Shown: piece after piece, positions 39,982 to 50,254 of the stretch
How the letters are laid out: the number at the start of each line of letters is the position of its first letter
Position numbering within the stretch: position 1 is the first letter of the stretch
NCBI GenBank assembly: GCA_947166385.1
Contig: CAMVEB010000006.1
Coordinates: 62,001-126,000 of the forward strand
Reading direction: 5' to 3'
From: an uncultured Clostridia bacterium
Lineage (GTDB): Bacteria; Bacillota; Clostridia; Christensenellales; Aristaeellaceae
DNA: 64,000 bases
Notes under the pieces: generated by a model
What the model was told of the DNA's origin: nothing
Databases searched by the model: none
What the model saw: only the letters and a program-made list of their open reading frames with translations
Program-made: the position numbers and the translations under genes

Positions 39982-42900
39982 CTATTTCAATGAATTTCTC
40001 CGCTTGTGGTCGATCTCAGCGGTTCTGCAACCGGGCATCGTGCTGTCATGACTGCAGGCGTTCGGGTGATCGCACCAGGAGCAGAGTGGTTCCTTTCCGT
40101 CCGTGACAGGCCTGGGGGAAGCTTCGCCTCTGTAGATCAGTGTCACATGATCCGCAATCACTTTGATGGCGCAGTCCTCCACCGCGTACATTTCCTCGGC
40201 GCTGACAGCGGAGACCGTATCATTTGTATCCAGTCTTCTCGCAATCTTCACAGGCTTTGCGGCTTCCTGAATCCATTCCTCATCCAGAATCATACCGGAT
40301 GTCTGCAGATCTTTGTCGATCTGTGCGTTGATCTGATCAGCATCCTCGCTTCCGACAAGCACGTCCCTGATGGGCTGGTAGAGTCCGCCTGCCGCTTCAT
40401 AACCGTCCAGTCCCAGCCGGGCTGCCCGGATATACAGCGGGAGCTGGAGCTGAAGACCGGCCACAATGGAATTCTGCCTGACTTCCTTCCTGGACATCTT
40501 ATTGTCTACAATCATGAAATACTTTTTTCCGTCCGCGGTTTCCAGTCTGTCAATCCGGTCAATCCGGCCGGAGAAAGCAACAGGGTCGCCGTCAGAAGTC
40601 CTGATCTGAATGGCCGGGATTCCGGTCTTTCCGGATGCGTCAGGCGTACCGAACGGAACTTCCGCAGCCATGGGCAGGAAGTGCGGCTTCTGCCGGAAGG
40701 AACGCATCATGCTTGCGATGGATGTCCGGATTCCGCGGATAATTCCCGCACCCTGATAACGGTGCATGGTGTCAGAAGTCAGGATGCCGCCTTCCCATTT
40801 CTTCACACGCTCCTTCAGAATCTGGTTCAGGAGCTTTGTTTGCGTTCCCTCAGACAGATCCGGCCATTCCGGAAGCTTCATGGCTTTTTCCAGGAACATC
40901 TGCAGGACGTCATGGTGAAACGTGCCCTGCTCATCCCGCCGGAAGGCATAGGTCCCGGCCGGCACCAGCCCCAGTCCGTACTGCAGGAAGTGCCGGTACG
41001 GGCATGAACCGAAAGTCTCCACGCGGGAAATGGTCATGCCGTGCGTGATATAGAGTTTCCGGGCCTGTTCAGGCGTGATCCTGGCGGACGGAACCGTGAC
41101 ATGCAAACCGTTCAGAACGCTTTCGATCTTCTTTTTCCATTCGTCGGTCTGATACAGAGAACTGAGGGCATTCTTCCAAAGGGCATCATCCGGGGAATCG
41201 CCCTGCAGGAAGCTGTCTTTGCTGTCTTTGGTTTCCCGCAGCCTGACAGCCAGTGCCTCCAGCGCAAAGGCCGGCGCAAAGGGCCGGATGTCCGTTTCCA
41301 TAAGACCGCCTGTTACGTTCTCCGGATTTGTCTCCTTCAGGATTTTCGACAGCCGTTTGAAGGCGCTGGAAGGCGTCATGACACCGCCGCTTGGTTTCGC
41401 GCTGGAACAGGAAATCATCAGTTCCTGACGCGCCAGAGAAACTGCCTGGTAAACATCCTGCTTCTGGCGGGCGGCAAGATCCATCAGCGACTGACCGATC
41501 TTGCTGTACGGTCTTTCCATGTTCACGGGATCTTCCGTTTTCTGTTCTTCGCTTTCTTTCCCTTCTTCATCTTCAGACCCGAAATGACCATCAGCATACA
41601 GTTCCCTGTAGAATTTCTGATTTGCCTCCTCGATGAATTCTTCCAGCTGGCTGCGTTCATGCTCAGAGAGAATGCCTGCACTGGAGGAAATCTCATTCTC
41701 CTGCAGTCCCATGACGATCATGCAGCGGATACCGGAAGAAAAGAACATCTGCGGCGGCGCGACCATGACAGCGCCGGAGAGCTGAGGCAGGGATTTGATC
41801 TTTCTCGAAGCCAGGGAAGATTCCAGCATCGTGCACAGGTCGTGCAGCGGAAGCGGTTCGTCCCCGATAAATGTCGCGACCGTGTCAAGCAGTTCGTTGA
41901 CGGCGGTCCATACCTGCCGGTTTCTGTCGATCCCCAGGTCATCTCCCTGAGAAGCCAGAATTTCCTCCTGCGCCTGAAGGCGATCATAGATCTTTGCATC
42001 CGTGATGAACTCAAAAAGCAGGGTTGCGGCCTGCCTGCCGGTGCAGGCTTTCCGGGAGAGCTTTTTCTTCAGTTCAACGATGGGATCCATCAGCTTTTGC
42101 CGGAGTTCTTCCAGAGACTGCACTTTTTGGCTGTCTTTTTCGGGGATATGGAATGGTTTCAGCCATCTGCCGCGATGAATGCCGTTCTCCCGGACATAGT
42201 TTTCCATGTCCATGATTTCTTTGGGCTTCATGTCTGTGAAACCGGTCTTGATCAGCCGGAGGACATCTTCCTGGCAGAAATTCAGCCGCAGCATCCGCAG
42301 CAGGGACAGGAAATACTGTGCGTATCCGCTCATCAGGATCGGCTGATCCTGCTTGGCATTGAAGGGAATTCCGGATGCAGAAAGCGTCAGCGGCAGCAGA
42401 GACGGAAGCGTGTTCTGCTCACAGACCGCGATGGCCATATCCTCCCAGGGGATGCCTGCCCGATGCCAGTCGATCAGCGTCTGGCAGGCATGCTGGCATT
42501 CCAGATAGGAGTTCTTCGCGTAGTACATGCGGACATGGGACATGTCCGGAACATAGGTTTGGGCCAGTTCAGCCATGGCGGCATTCCGGACTGCCGCCGG
42601 ATTATCCCGGATGACATACGTTTCCTCCCTGCTTTCATAGACTCGCTCGCTGCCGAACTGGCCAAGAGCGTAGATACTCTTCTCAACATAAGCAATACCG
42701 GCATCGATCTGCGGGATCATTTCTTCCCGCTGAACGGTGTGTGCGATATGTTTGCGCTTCAGATAGTACTTCAGGGCCCGGACAGAATCGTTGGCAGCCC
42801 TGAAAATGTCACGGTCAGGGCCTGCGTCATCGCTGATCAGCCCGATCACGATCTCGTCAGCCCCGGAGCCGTCCTCCGGGGAAGCGGCTTCCACAAGGTT

Positions 42901-43509
42901 CAGGATGTCATGCGTGATATAGTCAAAACCGTAGATCAGAAGCTGACTGTTCTGAACGATCCCGCTTTGACGAATCAGACTGACAGCGGACATCCACTGA
43001 CCGACGGTATCCTCAAATCCTTTTTCCAGGATTTGCTGATATCCGTCCCAGATCAGCGAGATATCCTCCAGTTTTGCCTCCGTGCGGTGGCTGGAGGGCG
43101 TGTATTGCCTGAGAAATCCGGGAGTAAGCTTGGCGCGGGTGAATTCGTCGATCTGGCCGGCAATTTTCGCGGCCAGTGTCGGCTGTGCCACAGAATCCCT
43201 GTAGTATTTCAGCTCGTTCCGGCAGTGATGCAGTACCTGGGAGATGATCATATTCTGTCCGTCACCGGAGATGGGTTTCCTGTTTCCGTGTCCCGTCAGT
43301 TCCCGGATTTCGCGGATCAGCGAAGACGGAGAGAAAATCTTCAGGTCAAAGATGCCGCCGTCAGGGCTCCGGTTCACGATTTCTGTTTCGCAGGCAAGCG
43401 TAAAGGATTCCGGAATCAAAACCACCGGATGGGAAGCATGATTGATTTCCCTGATCAGGCTTGGGATCAGTCCTGGCGCCCGGGTCGTCACAACGCGAAT
43501 GTGCGCCAT
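39982..43509 (-). CDS. addB: ATP-dependent helicase/deoxyribonuclease subunit B
   Basis: A 1175-residue AddB, normal length. The N-terminal inactivated-helicase part starts AHIRVVTTRAPGLIPSLIRE; the C-terminal nuclease domain contains GRIDRIDRLE, IVDNKMSRK (catalytic Asp and Lys, about residue 1030) and four Cys for a [4Fe-4S] cluster (GSCPYRHFL near 860 and CSWCDHPNACS at the end). Together with AddA it resects double-strand breaks for recombination. ATG 43509 shares one base with the addA stop (TGATG), and GGAGGGAGG lies upstream, so addB is translated after addA. The gene ends with TAG. Confidence 0.95.
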   Translation of the reverse strand: MAHIRVVTTRAPGLIPSLIREINHASHPVVLIPESFTLACETEIVNRSPDGGIFDLKIFSPSSLIREIRELTGHGNRKPISGDGQNMIISQVLHHCRNELKYYRDSVAQPTLAAKIAGQIDEFTRAKLTPGFLRQYTPSSHRTEAKLEDISLIWDGYQQILEKGFEDTVGQWMSAVSLIRQSGIVQNSQLLIYGFDYITHDILNLVEAASPEDGSGADEIVIGLISDDAGPDRDIFRAANDSVRALKYYLKRKHIAHTVQREEMIPQIDAGIAYVEKSIYALGQFGSERVYESREETYVIRDNPAAVRNAAMAELAQTYVPDMSHVRMYYAKNSYLECQHACQTLIDWHRAGIPWEDMAIAVCEQNTLPSLLPLTLSASGIPFNAKQDQPILMSGYAQYFLSLLRMLRLNFCQEDVLRLIKTGFTDMKPKEIMDMENYVRENGIHRGRWLKPFHIPEKDSQKVQSLEELRQKLMDPIVELKKKLSRKACTGRQAATLLFEFITDAKIYDRLQAQEEILASQGDDLGIDRNRQVWTAVNELLDTVATFIGDEPLPLHDLCTMLESSLASRKIKSLPQLSGAVMVAPPQMFFSSGIRCMIVMGLQENEISSSAGILSEHERSQLEEFIEEANQKFYRELYADGHFGSEDEEGKESEEQKTEDPVNMERPYSKIGQSLMDLAARQKQDVYQAVSLARQELMISCSSAKPSGGVMTPSSAFKRLSKILKETNPENVTGGLMETDIRPFAPAFALEALAVRLRETKDSKDSFLQGDSPDDALWKNALSSLYQTDEWKKKIESVLNGLHVTVPSARITPEQARKLYITHGMTISRVETFGSCPYRHFLQYGLGLVPAGTYAFRRDEQGTFHHDVLQMFLEKAMKLPEWPDLSEGTQTKLLNQILKERVKKWEGGILTSDTMHRYQGAGIIRGIRTSIASMMRSFRQKPHFLPMAAEVPFGTPDASGKTGIPAIQIRTSDGDPVAFSGRIDRIDRLETADGKKYFMIVDNKMSRKEVRQNSIVAGLQLQLPLYIRAARLGLDGYEAAGGLYQPIRDVLVGSEDADQINAQIDKDLQTSGMILDEEWIQEAAKPVKIARRLDTNDTVSAVSAEEMYAVEDCAIKVIADHVTLIYRGEASPRPVTDGKEPLCSWCDHPNACSHDSTMPGCRTAEIDHKRRNSLK

Positions 43510-46500
43510 CAGACCTCCCTCCTTTCCACGGGGCAGGCTTTGCCGGCACGAAGCGCAAACAGCCACATCTCCCTGACGTTCATGCGGGTAAGCCGCTCAA
43601 GCGCTGTCCGGTACCAGTTCATTTGCATCTCATGCCTGGGAACAAAGGTTTCCGGGGCAGTATCGTGATCGGTTTTATAGTCGATCAGAATCCACTCATC
43701 ATTTTCCATGAATGCACAGTCGATGATTCCCTGAACCATGGTAGAACCATGAGGATCCATCCGCATGGTGAAAGTGGCTTCCCGTTTGATCTCTTTGCTT
43801 GCCAGCAACCGTTTTCCAAGATCACTCCGGAAGAAGGAAACGACTCCGTCCAGCCGGATCATTTTTGCTTCGTCCTCTGTCAGAATATGCTGATCCCTCA
43901 TTCGGGCCATTTCAGCACGGATCACCTGATCCGTGTCGGCACCGTCCTTCCGAAGTTCATCCAGACGGATCAGGCGGATAAAGCGGTGAGTAGCGGTACC
44001 GATATTGACTGCCGTAACGGTTTCCTGCTCGTCTTCCAGGAACGCCGGCCTGGTAGCAGCAGAACTGAGACGGAAGGTACGAACCGCTTCTTCCGTCTTT
44101 CGTTTATCTTCCAGCGTTTCTTCACTGTCATCGTCAGACAGAGGCTTCACATGCTGGGTGATGGTCGTGACGCTGGTCTTCAGCGGAGCCGGTTCCGCTT
44201 GCTCCGGCGTGAACAGCAGCATGGGCTCTTTGCTTTCAAGGATCTTTTCAATCCGGAAATCCACGGTATCCGCGGCTTCCTCCGCTTCTTCAATGGCCTT
44301 TCCGGAAACACAGGAAACCCGCCAGAGATCGTCTTCGCTGGTCTTATCCACGTCCGGCAGCTTCACCCGCTGCAGGACGGCGGGCATGATCATATCCAGC
44401 ATGCTGTCCGTTTTCCAGATCCGGGCTGCCCGGGTCTGATTCATCCAGAGCTTTTCATCTCCTTCCTTGCAGGAACCGATCAGGCAAAGCTTCTGCCTGG
44501 CTCGGGTCATGGCCACATACAGCAGCCGGGTGCCTTCTGAAATGTTCTTCCGCAGCGCCTGAATATCAAAGGCATCCCTGCCCTGGGAATCCAGGACGCT
44601 GTGCTTTCTGCGCTGAACGGCGGGAAGGTAAAGCCCCAGCGCACCGCCGGAAGAAGAAACATCGATGCGCAGCTTTTCGTCATTCCGCTTTCTGCGGATG
44701 CTCTTTTGCAGATCCATGAGGATAACAACCGGGAACTCCAGACCCTTGCTCTTGTGCATGGTCATGACGCGCACAAAGTTGTCCCCGACGCCCATGGCAG
44801 GATGGTCATCGCTGTCGCTCTGCTTTGTTTCACTGGCTTCCCGAAGGATGCTGATGAAGTCTGACAGCCGCATGTTTCCGGCTTTCTGTCCGTCCAGCGC
44901 TCGCTGGTACAGCGCATCCAGATTTGCCTGACGCGCTTTTCCGTCCGGATAGGCCCCGCGGGCGGCGTATATGCCGGTTTCCCGCATCAGCCACCAGATG
45001 AAGTCCGGAACCGGCATGCCCTCGCTGATCTTTCTCCATCCGTTCAGCTGTTCGACAACCTGACTGCAGCGGATATCAATCGGTTTTTCATTCCGTTCCA
45101 CGCACAGCTCAAAGGCTTCGTAGAAAGGCACATATTCATTCTTTTCCAGCCGGATATCCGCCAGTTCGCTCTCTGTGAACAGGAAAGGCGTATTAATCAG
45201 CGTTCCGACCAGCGCGTCATCATTGTGCAGGTTGTCGATGACGGTCAGGAGACTCAGGAAAGACTTCACTTCAGCCAGGCCGAAGAAATCAGGCGCGCCT
45301 TCATACAGGACCGGGATATGCATTTTTTTCAGGTGATCCACAATGGAGGAAGCAGCGCCTTTGGCAACCCTCACCAGAATGACAATATCCCTGTACCGGT
45401 AATGCTCCCTGCTGCTGGATTCAGACGAGGGGGTAATCAGGGACTGGATGTACCGGCCTGCCGCTTCGCACTGAGCTTCCAGTTTGTCCGCGTCTTCTTC
45501 GCCTTTTCGTACCAGGAAGACATCAACCGGTCCGAAGTCGCCTTCGGCATTGCACCGCAGGTTGTCCTCCGGAATGTAGTTCATGTCCGTGATCCGTTTG
45601 TCCATGGTTTCCGTGAACACCTCATTCACGGCATTCACAACGCTTTTGCAGGAGCGATAGTTGTCCATGAAGAAGATCCGGCGCTGCTCCGCGTCAGCGT
45701 CATCCGAATAGGTTCTGCGTTCATGCTCGAACAGATCCGGTTCGGCATGGCGGAATCCGTAGATGGACTGTTTGATATCACCGACCATGAAGAACTGATG
45801 CCCGGGCCCGGTCAGGGATTTGATGATGGCATCCTGAATGCCGGAAACGTCCTGACATTCGTCCACGTAAATGTATCTGTATTTGGCCAGCAGCTCATTT
45901 CGCTTATCCGGATCAGACATGATACGGTAGGCGATCTGTTCCATGTCAGCATAGTCAATCGCCCCGGCTTCCAGCTTCTGCTGCTCATACTGATCGGCGG
46001 TTTCTTTCAGAAGCAGCTCCAGTCCCCGCAGTTCCTTCTGAATGATCCTGTTCAGGCGCTCATTCTTCCCGTCCAGCATGGCGTCAATGCGTTTGACCGC
46101 TGTGGAGAAGATGCCGTTGGAGCCTTTCATGCTGTTGCGGACGCTGTCAAACTGCTTCTTCCAGGCTTTGGTTTCATCATCCGACCCACGGGGCGCGGCA
46201 GGCGCTTTCACAAACGCGGCGCCGGTGTCCTGAAGCAGCGCTCTTTTCTCTTCAATCCCTTCCGTGCGTTCATATTTCTCAAGGAAGCCGGCAATCAGGT
46301 CATCGTCCGCCTGGACCGTATCGTAGCAGGAAGCCAGGGCCAGCGGGTCTTTCAGGAGTTCCTGCTCCTGCCGCAGGCATTCTTCCAGCCCCAGCACATC
46401 CAGATCAATCGAGGTCATGATCTGCTGATTCCAGAGTTCATACGGAGGTTTGCTGACGATCTTATCAAGGAAATCAAAGGGATCAGGGATGCCCATCAGG

Positions 46501-47042
46501 ACATTGTACAGATCCTCAACCATCTTCCGGATGTCTTCCGGGCTGAAGGCGGTCATCAGAAAACCAACGGCCTGCCTGTCCGCAAGGCTGTACTGATCCC
46601 TGCTGCTGAAGATCTGCTCTGCGGCGTCGGAAAAGCACTCGTCCATGATGTGCTTTTTTTCCGCATCATTCAGCACCCGGGGATTCATGGTGGCCCCGGC
46701 ATTGTCGTTGTACTCCTTCAGCAGCTGGGTGCAGAAGGAGTGAATGGTGCTGATCGTGGCTGTTTCGATCTCGCTCAGCGCTTTGGACGCCTGATTGACT
46801 CCCTGCTGGGAAGCGTTCTCCAGGAGATCCCGCAGTTTGTCCTTCATATTCTGAGCCGCGTCCCTGGTGAAGGTGATGACAAGGAACTGGGAAATAGACG
46901 CCTCCGGATGCCGGATCAGCGTCTCTTTAATCTTCTCCACCATGACGGTGGTCTTCCCTGAGCCGGCAGCCGCGGAGACCAGGATATTCTGGTTCTGGGC
47001 GTGAATGGCTTCCAGCTGGGAAGCATTGAACTTTGTCGGCAC
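43509..47042 (-). CDS. addA: ATP-dependent helicase/nuclease subunit A
   Basis: A 1177-residue UvrD-like helicase with a C-terminal RecB nuclease domain. Seen in order: Q motif FNASQLEAI, Walker A SAAAGSGKTT (about 23-32), motif Ia VITFTRDAAQNMK, Walker B YIYVDECQDVSG (about 395), GDIKQSIYGFRHA, TMHKSKGLEFPVV, LLYVAMTRARQKL and nuclease motif WILIDYKTDHD near residue 1130. GTG 47042 is chosen because GAAAGGGGGG lies 6 bases before it; ATG 47087 is an alternative adding 15 residues not typical of AddA. Coupled to addB. No chi sequence could be assigned. Confidence 0.95.
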   Translation of the reverse strand: MPTKFNASQLEAIHAQNQNILVSAAAGSGKTTVMVEKIKETLIRHPEASISQFLVITFTRDAAQNMKDKLRDLLENASQQGVNQASKALSEIETATISTIHSFCTQLLKEYNDNAGATMNPRVLNDAEKKHIMDECFSDAAEQIFSSRDQYSLADRQAVGFLMTAFSPEDIRKMVEDLYNVLMGIPDPFDFLDKIVSKPPYELWNQQIMTSIDLDVLGLEECLRQEQELLKDPLALASCYDTVQADDDLIAGFLEKYERTEGIEEKRALLQDTGAAFVKAPAAPRGSDDETKAWKKQFDSVRNSMKGSNGIFSTAVKRIDAMLDGKNERLNRIIQKELRGLELLLKETADQYEQQKLEAGAIDYADMEQIAYRIMSDPDKRNELLAKYRYIYVDECQDVSGIQDAIIKSLTGPGHQFFMVGDIKQSIYGFRHAEPDLFEHERRTYSDDADAEQRRIFFMDNYRSCKSVVNAVNEVFTETMDKRITDMNYIPEDNLRCNAEGDFGPVDVFLVRKGEEDADKLEAQCEAAGRYIQSLITPSSESSSREHYRYRDIVILVRVAKGAASSIVDHLKKMHIPVLYEGAPDFFGLAEVKSFLSLLTVIDNLHNDDALVGTLINTPFLFTESELADIRLEKNEYVPFYEAFELCVERNEKPIDIRCSQVVEQLNGWRKISEGMPVPDFIWWLMRETGIYAARGAYPDGKARQANLDALYQRALDGQKAGNMRLSDFISILREASETKQSDSDDHPAMGVGDNFVRVMTMHKSKGLEFPVVILMDLQKSIRRKRNDEKLRIDVSSSGGALGLYLPAVQRRKHSVLDSQGRDAFDIQALRKNISEGTRLLYVAMTRARQKLCLIGSCKEGDEKLWMNQTRAARIWKTDSMLDMIMPAVLQRVKLPDVDKTSEDDLWRVSCVSGKAIEEAEEAADTVDFRIEKILESKEPMLLFTPEQAEPAPLKTSVTTITQHVKPLSDDDSEETLEDKRKTEEAVRTFRLSSAATRPAFLEDEQETVTAVNIGTATHRFIRLIRLDELRKDGADTDQVIRAEMARMRDQHILTEDEAKMIRLDGVVSFFRSDLGKRLLASKEIKREATFTMRMDPHGSTMVQGIIDCAFMENDEWILIDYKTDHDTAPETFVPRHEMQMNWYRTALERLTRMNVREMWLFALRAGKACPVERREV

Positions 47043-47199
47043 GGGCGCCCCCCTTTCGACCGGGTCATTCCTGCCATGGGCAGTCATCTGCCGGAATACG
47101 CTCAGCGATGCTTCTTCTGATCATCTGTCACATTCTATCATTTTCCTGAGAAAAATGGTATACTCTGGGTAACAATCCGGATTTGTGAGGGTGACTGGC

Positions 47200-47691
47200 A
47201 TGCTGAATTACAGGAGAATTGAACCGTCTGATGACGGGAGGATCGCAGAAATCATTCGGGACAATCTGGAGAAAGCCCATCTGAACATTCCGGGAACCGC
47301 GTATTTTGATCCTGAATTGAATCATTTGAGTGAATACTATCACAGCGATCTGCCCGGACGGGCATATTTTGTCGCGCTCGGAGAACACGGGGAAGTGATC
47401 GGTGGGGTAGGGATCGCAGAATTTGACGGCATGGAAGATTGCGCGGAACTTCAAAAGCTGTACCTGGATGATGCTGCCAAAGGGAAAGGATGGGGAAAGG
47501 AGTTGATGCTGCTTGCCATCCGTTGGGCTGAATCATCCGGTTATAAGAATCTATACCTGGAAACCCATACAAACCTGGCTGCGGCCCTGTGCCTCTATGA
47601 AAAAATGGGGTTCCGGCAAATAGAAAAACCCTGTTCAACGATCCATCAGACAATGAATCGCTTTTATCTGAAAGAGTTATCAGGCGAATGA
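47200..47691 (+). CDS. GNAT-family N-acetyltransferase
   Basis: A 163-residue GNAT protein. The acetyl-CoA loop is LDDAAKGKGWGKELMLLAI (about 93-111), preceded by the typical strand ELQKLYL and followed by NLYLETHTNLAAALCLYEKMGF, the usual motif B region. ATG 47200 is preferred to GTG 47185 because GAGGGTG lies 7 bases upstream of it. The gene is divergent from addA; 157 bases lie between, containing TATACT (about 47158) as a possible -10. The substrate is unknown. Confidence 0.88.
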   Translation: MLNYRRIEPSDDGRIAEIIRDNLEKAHLNIPGTAYFDPELNHLSEYYHSDLPGRAYFVALGEHGEVIGGVGIAEFDGMEDCAELQKLYLDDAAKGKGWGKELMLLAIRWAESSGYKNLYLETHTNLAAALCLYEKMGFRQIEKPCSTIHQTMNRFYLKELSGE

Positions 47692-47829
47692 ATTCCGGAT
47701 TGACAGGAAAAACGATAAACAGTTTTCCTGCCGGCAGGAACTGCCAACAGAAAAGATGACTGCGTATCAACTGATGAAGCCTGATGAAGAGCTTCACACA
47801 CAAATAGAACGAAAAGGAGAACTCTGAAC

Positions 47830-48633
47830 ATGAAAAAGATCTTTGCAATGCTGGCAGCGCTGGTGCTGGCCCTGACTGTGGGATGCTCGTTCGCGGTGAC
47901 GGAAGAGGATATGAAGCCGAGCACGCCCGAGATGAAGGCCTACGAGAGCACCTGGGTATCGGAAGACGGGGAGACGCTGGTTCAAATCAGCCGGCAGGAC
48001 GACGGTTTCCAGATCACGGCGGTGCGGAAGACCGGAGACGATACCTTCACATCCTGGGAATACCTGTCCAACTTTGATGCGGAGACGAAGTCCATCAAAG
48101 ACGCGTTCGGCATCAAATGCGACTGCAAGGTCACGGACGGCGTGGACAATGTGATTGACGGATCATCCGTCGACGAGCTCCATGCAAGCTTTACCATCGG
48201 CGATGACGCCAGGCTGATCTGGAAGGACGAGGAAGCGGGAACGGAAACCGTGCTGGCGAAGATCGGGAATTTTATCGGCCAGTTCGTTTACGACCGGTTG
48301 AGCGTTGATTTTGTCTGGAACGCTCATGAGAATCATTACAACATTCTGGCGACCTGGGCCGATAACGCCTGGCAGACGTGGGATTACCAGCTGAACGGCA
48401 ATTATGATCCGGAAACGGAAACCGTATCCTTCCAGGGGCTGACGCAGCTGCTGACCTATAAGGATGACGGAGAGATCGACACCGAGGCCAAAGTGGAGGA
48501 AAGGGAACTGGAAGGTACCTTCTCCTTCGATGAAAACGGCGGGCTGATCTGGAAATCCTCCGACGCATCCGAAGATGGGATTGTGCTTGAAAACTGCTGG
48601 ATCCCGCTGTGGGCCAGCGTCATCCTGTTCTGA
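47830..48633 (+). CDS. Secreted protein with two tandem repeats, unknown function
   Basis: A 267-residue protein. The signal peptide MKKIFAMLAALVLALTVGCS ends near a Cys (VGCSFA), which may be a lipoprotein site. The mature part appears to hold two copies of one beta-rich domain: residues about 40-140 (STWVSEDGETLVQISRQDDG, TSWEYLSNFDAETKSIKD, DDARLIWKDE) and about 148-255 (SVDFVWNAHENHYNILATW, QTWDYQLNGNYDPETETVSF, ENGGLIWKSS). Each copy has the W-x-Y-x4-N-x-D/Y-x2-E-T pattern. I know no function. AAAAGGAG precedes ATG. It is closed by the terminator at 48694. Confidence 0.72.
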   Translation: MKKIFAMLAALVLALTVGCSFAVTEEDMKPSTPEMKAYESTWVSEDGETLVQISRQDDGFQITAVRKTGDDTFTSWEYLSNFDAETKSIKDAFGIKCDCKVTDGVDNVIDGSSVDELHASFTIGDDARLIWKDEEAGTETVLAKIGNFIGQFVYDRLSVDFVWNAHENHYNILATWADNAWQTWDYQLNGNYDPETETVSFQGLTQLLTYKDDGEIDTEAKVEERELEGTFSFDENGGLIWKSSDASEDGIVLENCWIPLWASVILF

Positions 48634-48693
48634 GATCGTGTGCGTTTCCCTGTTCATGATGCGGCTTGGTGCATCAGGGATTGATAAACCGAT

Positions 48694-48724
48694 GGGGCTG
48701 TGAAAACTCACAGCCCCGGTTTTT
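48694..48724 (+). terminator. Rho-independent terminator
   Basis: Ten-base perfect stem GGGGCTGTGA / TCACAGCCCC (48694-48703 with 48708-48717) around AAAC, then GG and five T residues. It ends the secreted repeat-protein gene and may also block read-in from the convergent hydrolase gene. Confidence 0.88.
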
Positions 48725-48727
48725 CAT

Positions 48728-50065
48728 TCATTGAGCTACGAAATCAGCAATATCCTGAATGACCTGATTATCCATTCTGTCAGAACGGGAATATACTTCG
48801 GCGCCTTCTGTTTTCCGCCCTGCTGTGAAGGCGTGGGTCAGTCCCGGATAGGAAATCATCTGCCAGTTTTCTTTTTCGCTGAGCGCATCTTTCCAGATCC
48901 CGAAGTCTTCCATGGTCACCTGATAGTCCTCTTCTCCCTGCAGCAGCAGAACAGGCTGAGCAATCTCCTCTGCCGCCTGCAGAATGTCGTAATCCGCCAG
49001 CCACTTCCAGTAAGCGGAGTATACACCGGCGACCGTATCGTCCTCCGTCAGGGAATCCAGATCCTGCAATTTGTCCAGTTCTGCAAAAAGCGCATCCTTT
49101 TCCGTCTGCTGTTCGTCCGTAATCTTCGGAAGCAGGGAATACAGGAAATCATACTGCTCCCGCATCAGGACATCCAGGGGCCTGGGCGAAGCGGCCATCA
49201 TGATAAACCCCCTGGCCCTGACAGGCGCATCTTTCAGTTCCCGCGCAACAGCCGGAATCGCGTTTCCTCCCAGACTGTGCCCCAGGACATAGATGCGGTC
49301 GGGATCAATCCTGTCCTGCTGAGCAAGCAGCTGCACAGCATTCACGGCATCCTCCAGATATTCATCAACCAGTGTGATCTGTTTGTTTGTCGCCAGTTCC
49401 ATGCCATATACATAGGAGCGCTTGTCAAAGCGATATACGGCAACCCCTCTTTCCGCCAGACCTTCGGCAAGATCCCGGAAAGGTTTCAGATTCCCAACCG
49501 ATTCATCCTTATCACTGGCCCCTGAACCCTGCAGGAGGACAACCACCGGGAATGGGCCTTCTCCCTTTGGAACCGTTAGAATTCCGGGCAGTTCGCCAAG
49601 CATTGGCACCGGTAGCGCCAATTCTATGCTGTCGTACAGACCGGATTCAGTTTTCTCCTCCTGGCTGCCGCTGTACGCACCGGTTTGCAGGCCCGCGATA
49701 ACACCGTCCTGAACAAAAAGGATTAAATCCACCTGCATGGCGGAAAAAACACAGGGAATATGGAATACCTTCAGCCCGCTCATTTCCCCTTCATAGGCCG
49801 GCATCACGGATTCGGGCGTGCCCAGGGCAGACAACTGCTTGACCATACCGGCAATTCCACCCAGCTGTCTGAGCGCGGCTTCCATCTGGGCGGAAAATGC
49901 CCAAGTGCCTTCCAGCTCTTCCGGATGTTCTCCGAGGAAGACCGCGATGAATTCATCCGCATCCGCCGCGGTTTCCATTTTCCTGGGTTCCTGTTCCGCT
50001 GCCGTGATTCCGCAGATCGTCAGCGCCATGACCATGGCCAGCAGGACCGAAATAACTTTTTTCAT
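48728..50065 (-). CDS. Secreted alpha/beta hydrolase with N-terminal DUF3887-like domain
   Basis: A 445-residue protein with signal peptide (MKKVISVLLAMVMALTICGI). Residues about 30-150 form a DUF3887-like domain (ADEFIAVFLGE, VFHIPCVFSAMQVDLILFV). The hydrolase domain from about 165 on shows VVVLLQGSGASDKDE (oxyanion strand), YRFDKRSYVYG, the nucleophile elbow VLGHSLGGNAIP (Ser about residue 265), Asp in LLQGEEDYQV (about 383) and His in GLTHAFTAG. It is probably a surface esterase or peptidase-like hydrolase; the substrate is not known. GGAGG precedes ATG 50065. A possible helix of about 270 bases of intergenic DNA lies upstream. Confidence 0.85.
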   Translation of the reverse strand: MKKVISVLLAMVMALTICGITAAEQEPRKMETAADADEFIAVFLGEHPEELEGTWAFSAQMEAALRQLGGIAGMVKQLSALGTPESVMPAYEGEMSGLKVFHIPCVFSAMQVDLILFVQDGVIAGLQTGAYSGSQEEKTESGLYDSIELALPVPMLGELPGILTVPKGEGPFPVVVLLQGSGASDKDESVGNLKPFRDLAEGLAERGVAVYRFDKRSYVYGMELATNKQITLVDEYLEDAVNAVQLLAQQDRIDPDRIYVLGHSLGGNAIPAVARELKDAPVRARGFIMMAASPRPLDVLMREQYDFLYSLLPKITDEQQTEKDALFAELDKLQDLDSLTEDDTVAGVYSAYWKWLADYDILQAAEEIAQPVLLLQGEEDYQVTMEDFGIWKDALSEKENWQMISYPGLTHAFTAGRKTEGAEVYSRSDRMDNQVIQDIADFVAQ

Positions 50066-50254
50066 TTGATATCCTCCTTCGGGATGCTTTTACATGAATA
50101 ATTCGCTCCTGATCACAGAGAATCCTGTATGGCGCGGGATTGCCGGAACGTGGAATCTTTGCGGCAAAAGAAAAGGACCGGGAATGGATCCAATAGCTTT
50201 CAGCTGTTGATTGTGTTACAATAAAAAAGATCCAGCCGCGGGAGGGACAATAAC

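Noticed and set aside
41041-43668. Very long plus-strand frame opposite addB
   Set aside because: High-GC third positions of addB remove stops on the other strand; the translation is low complexity without motifs.
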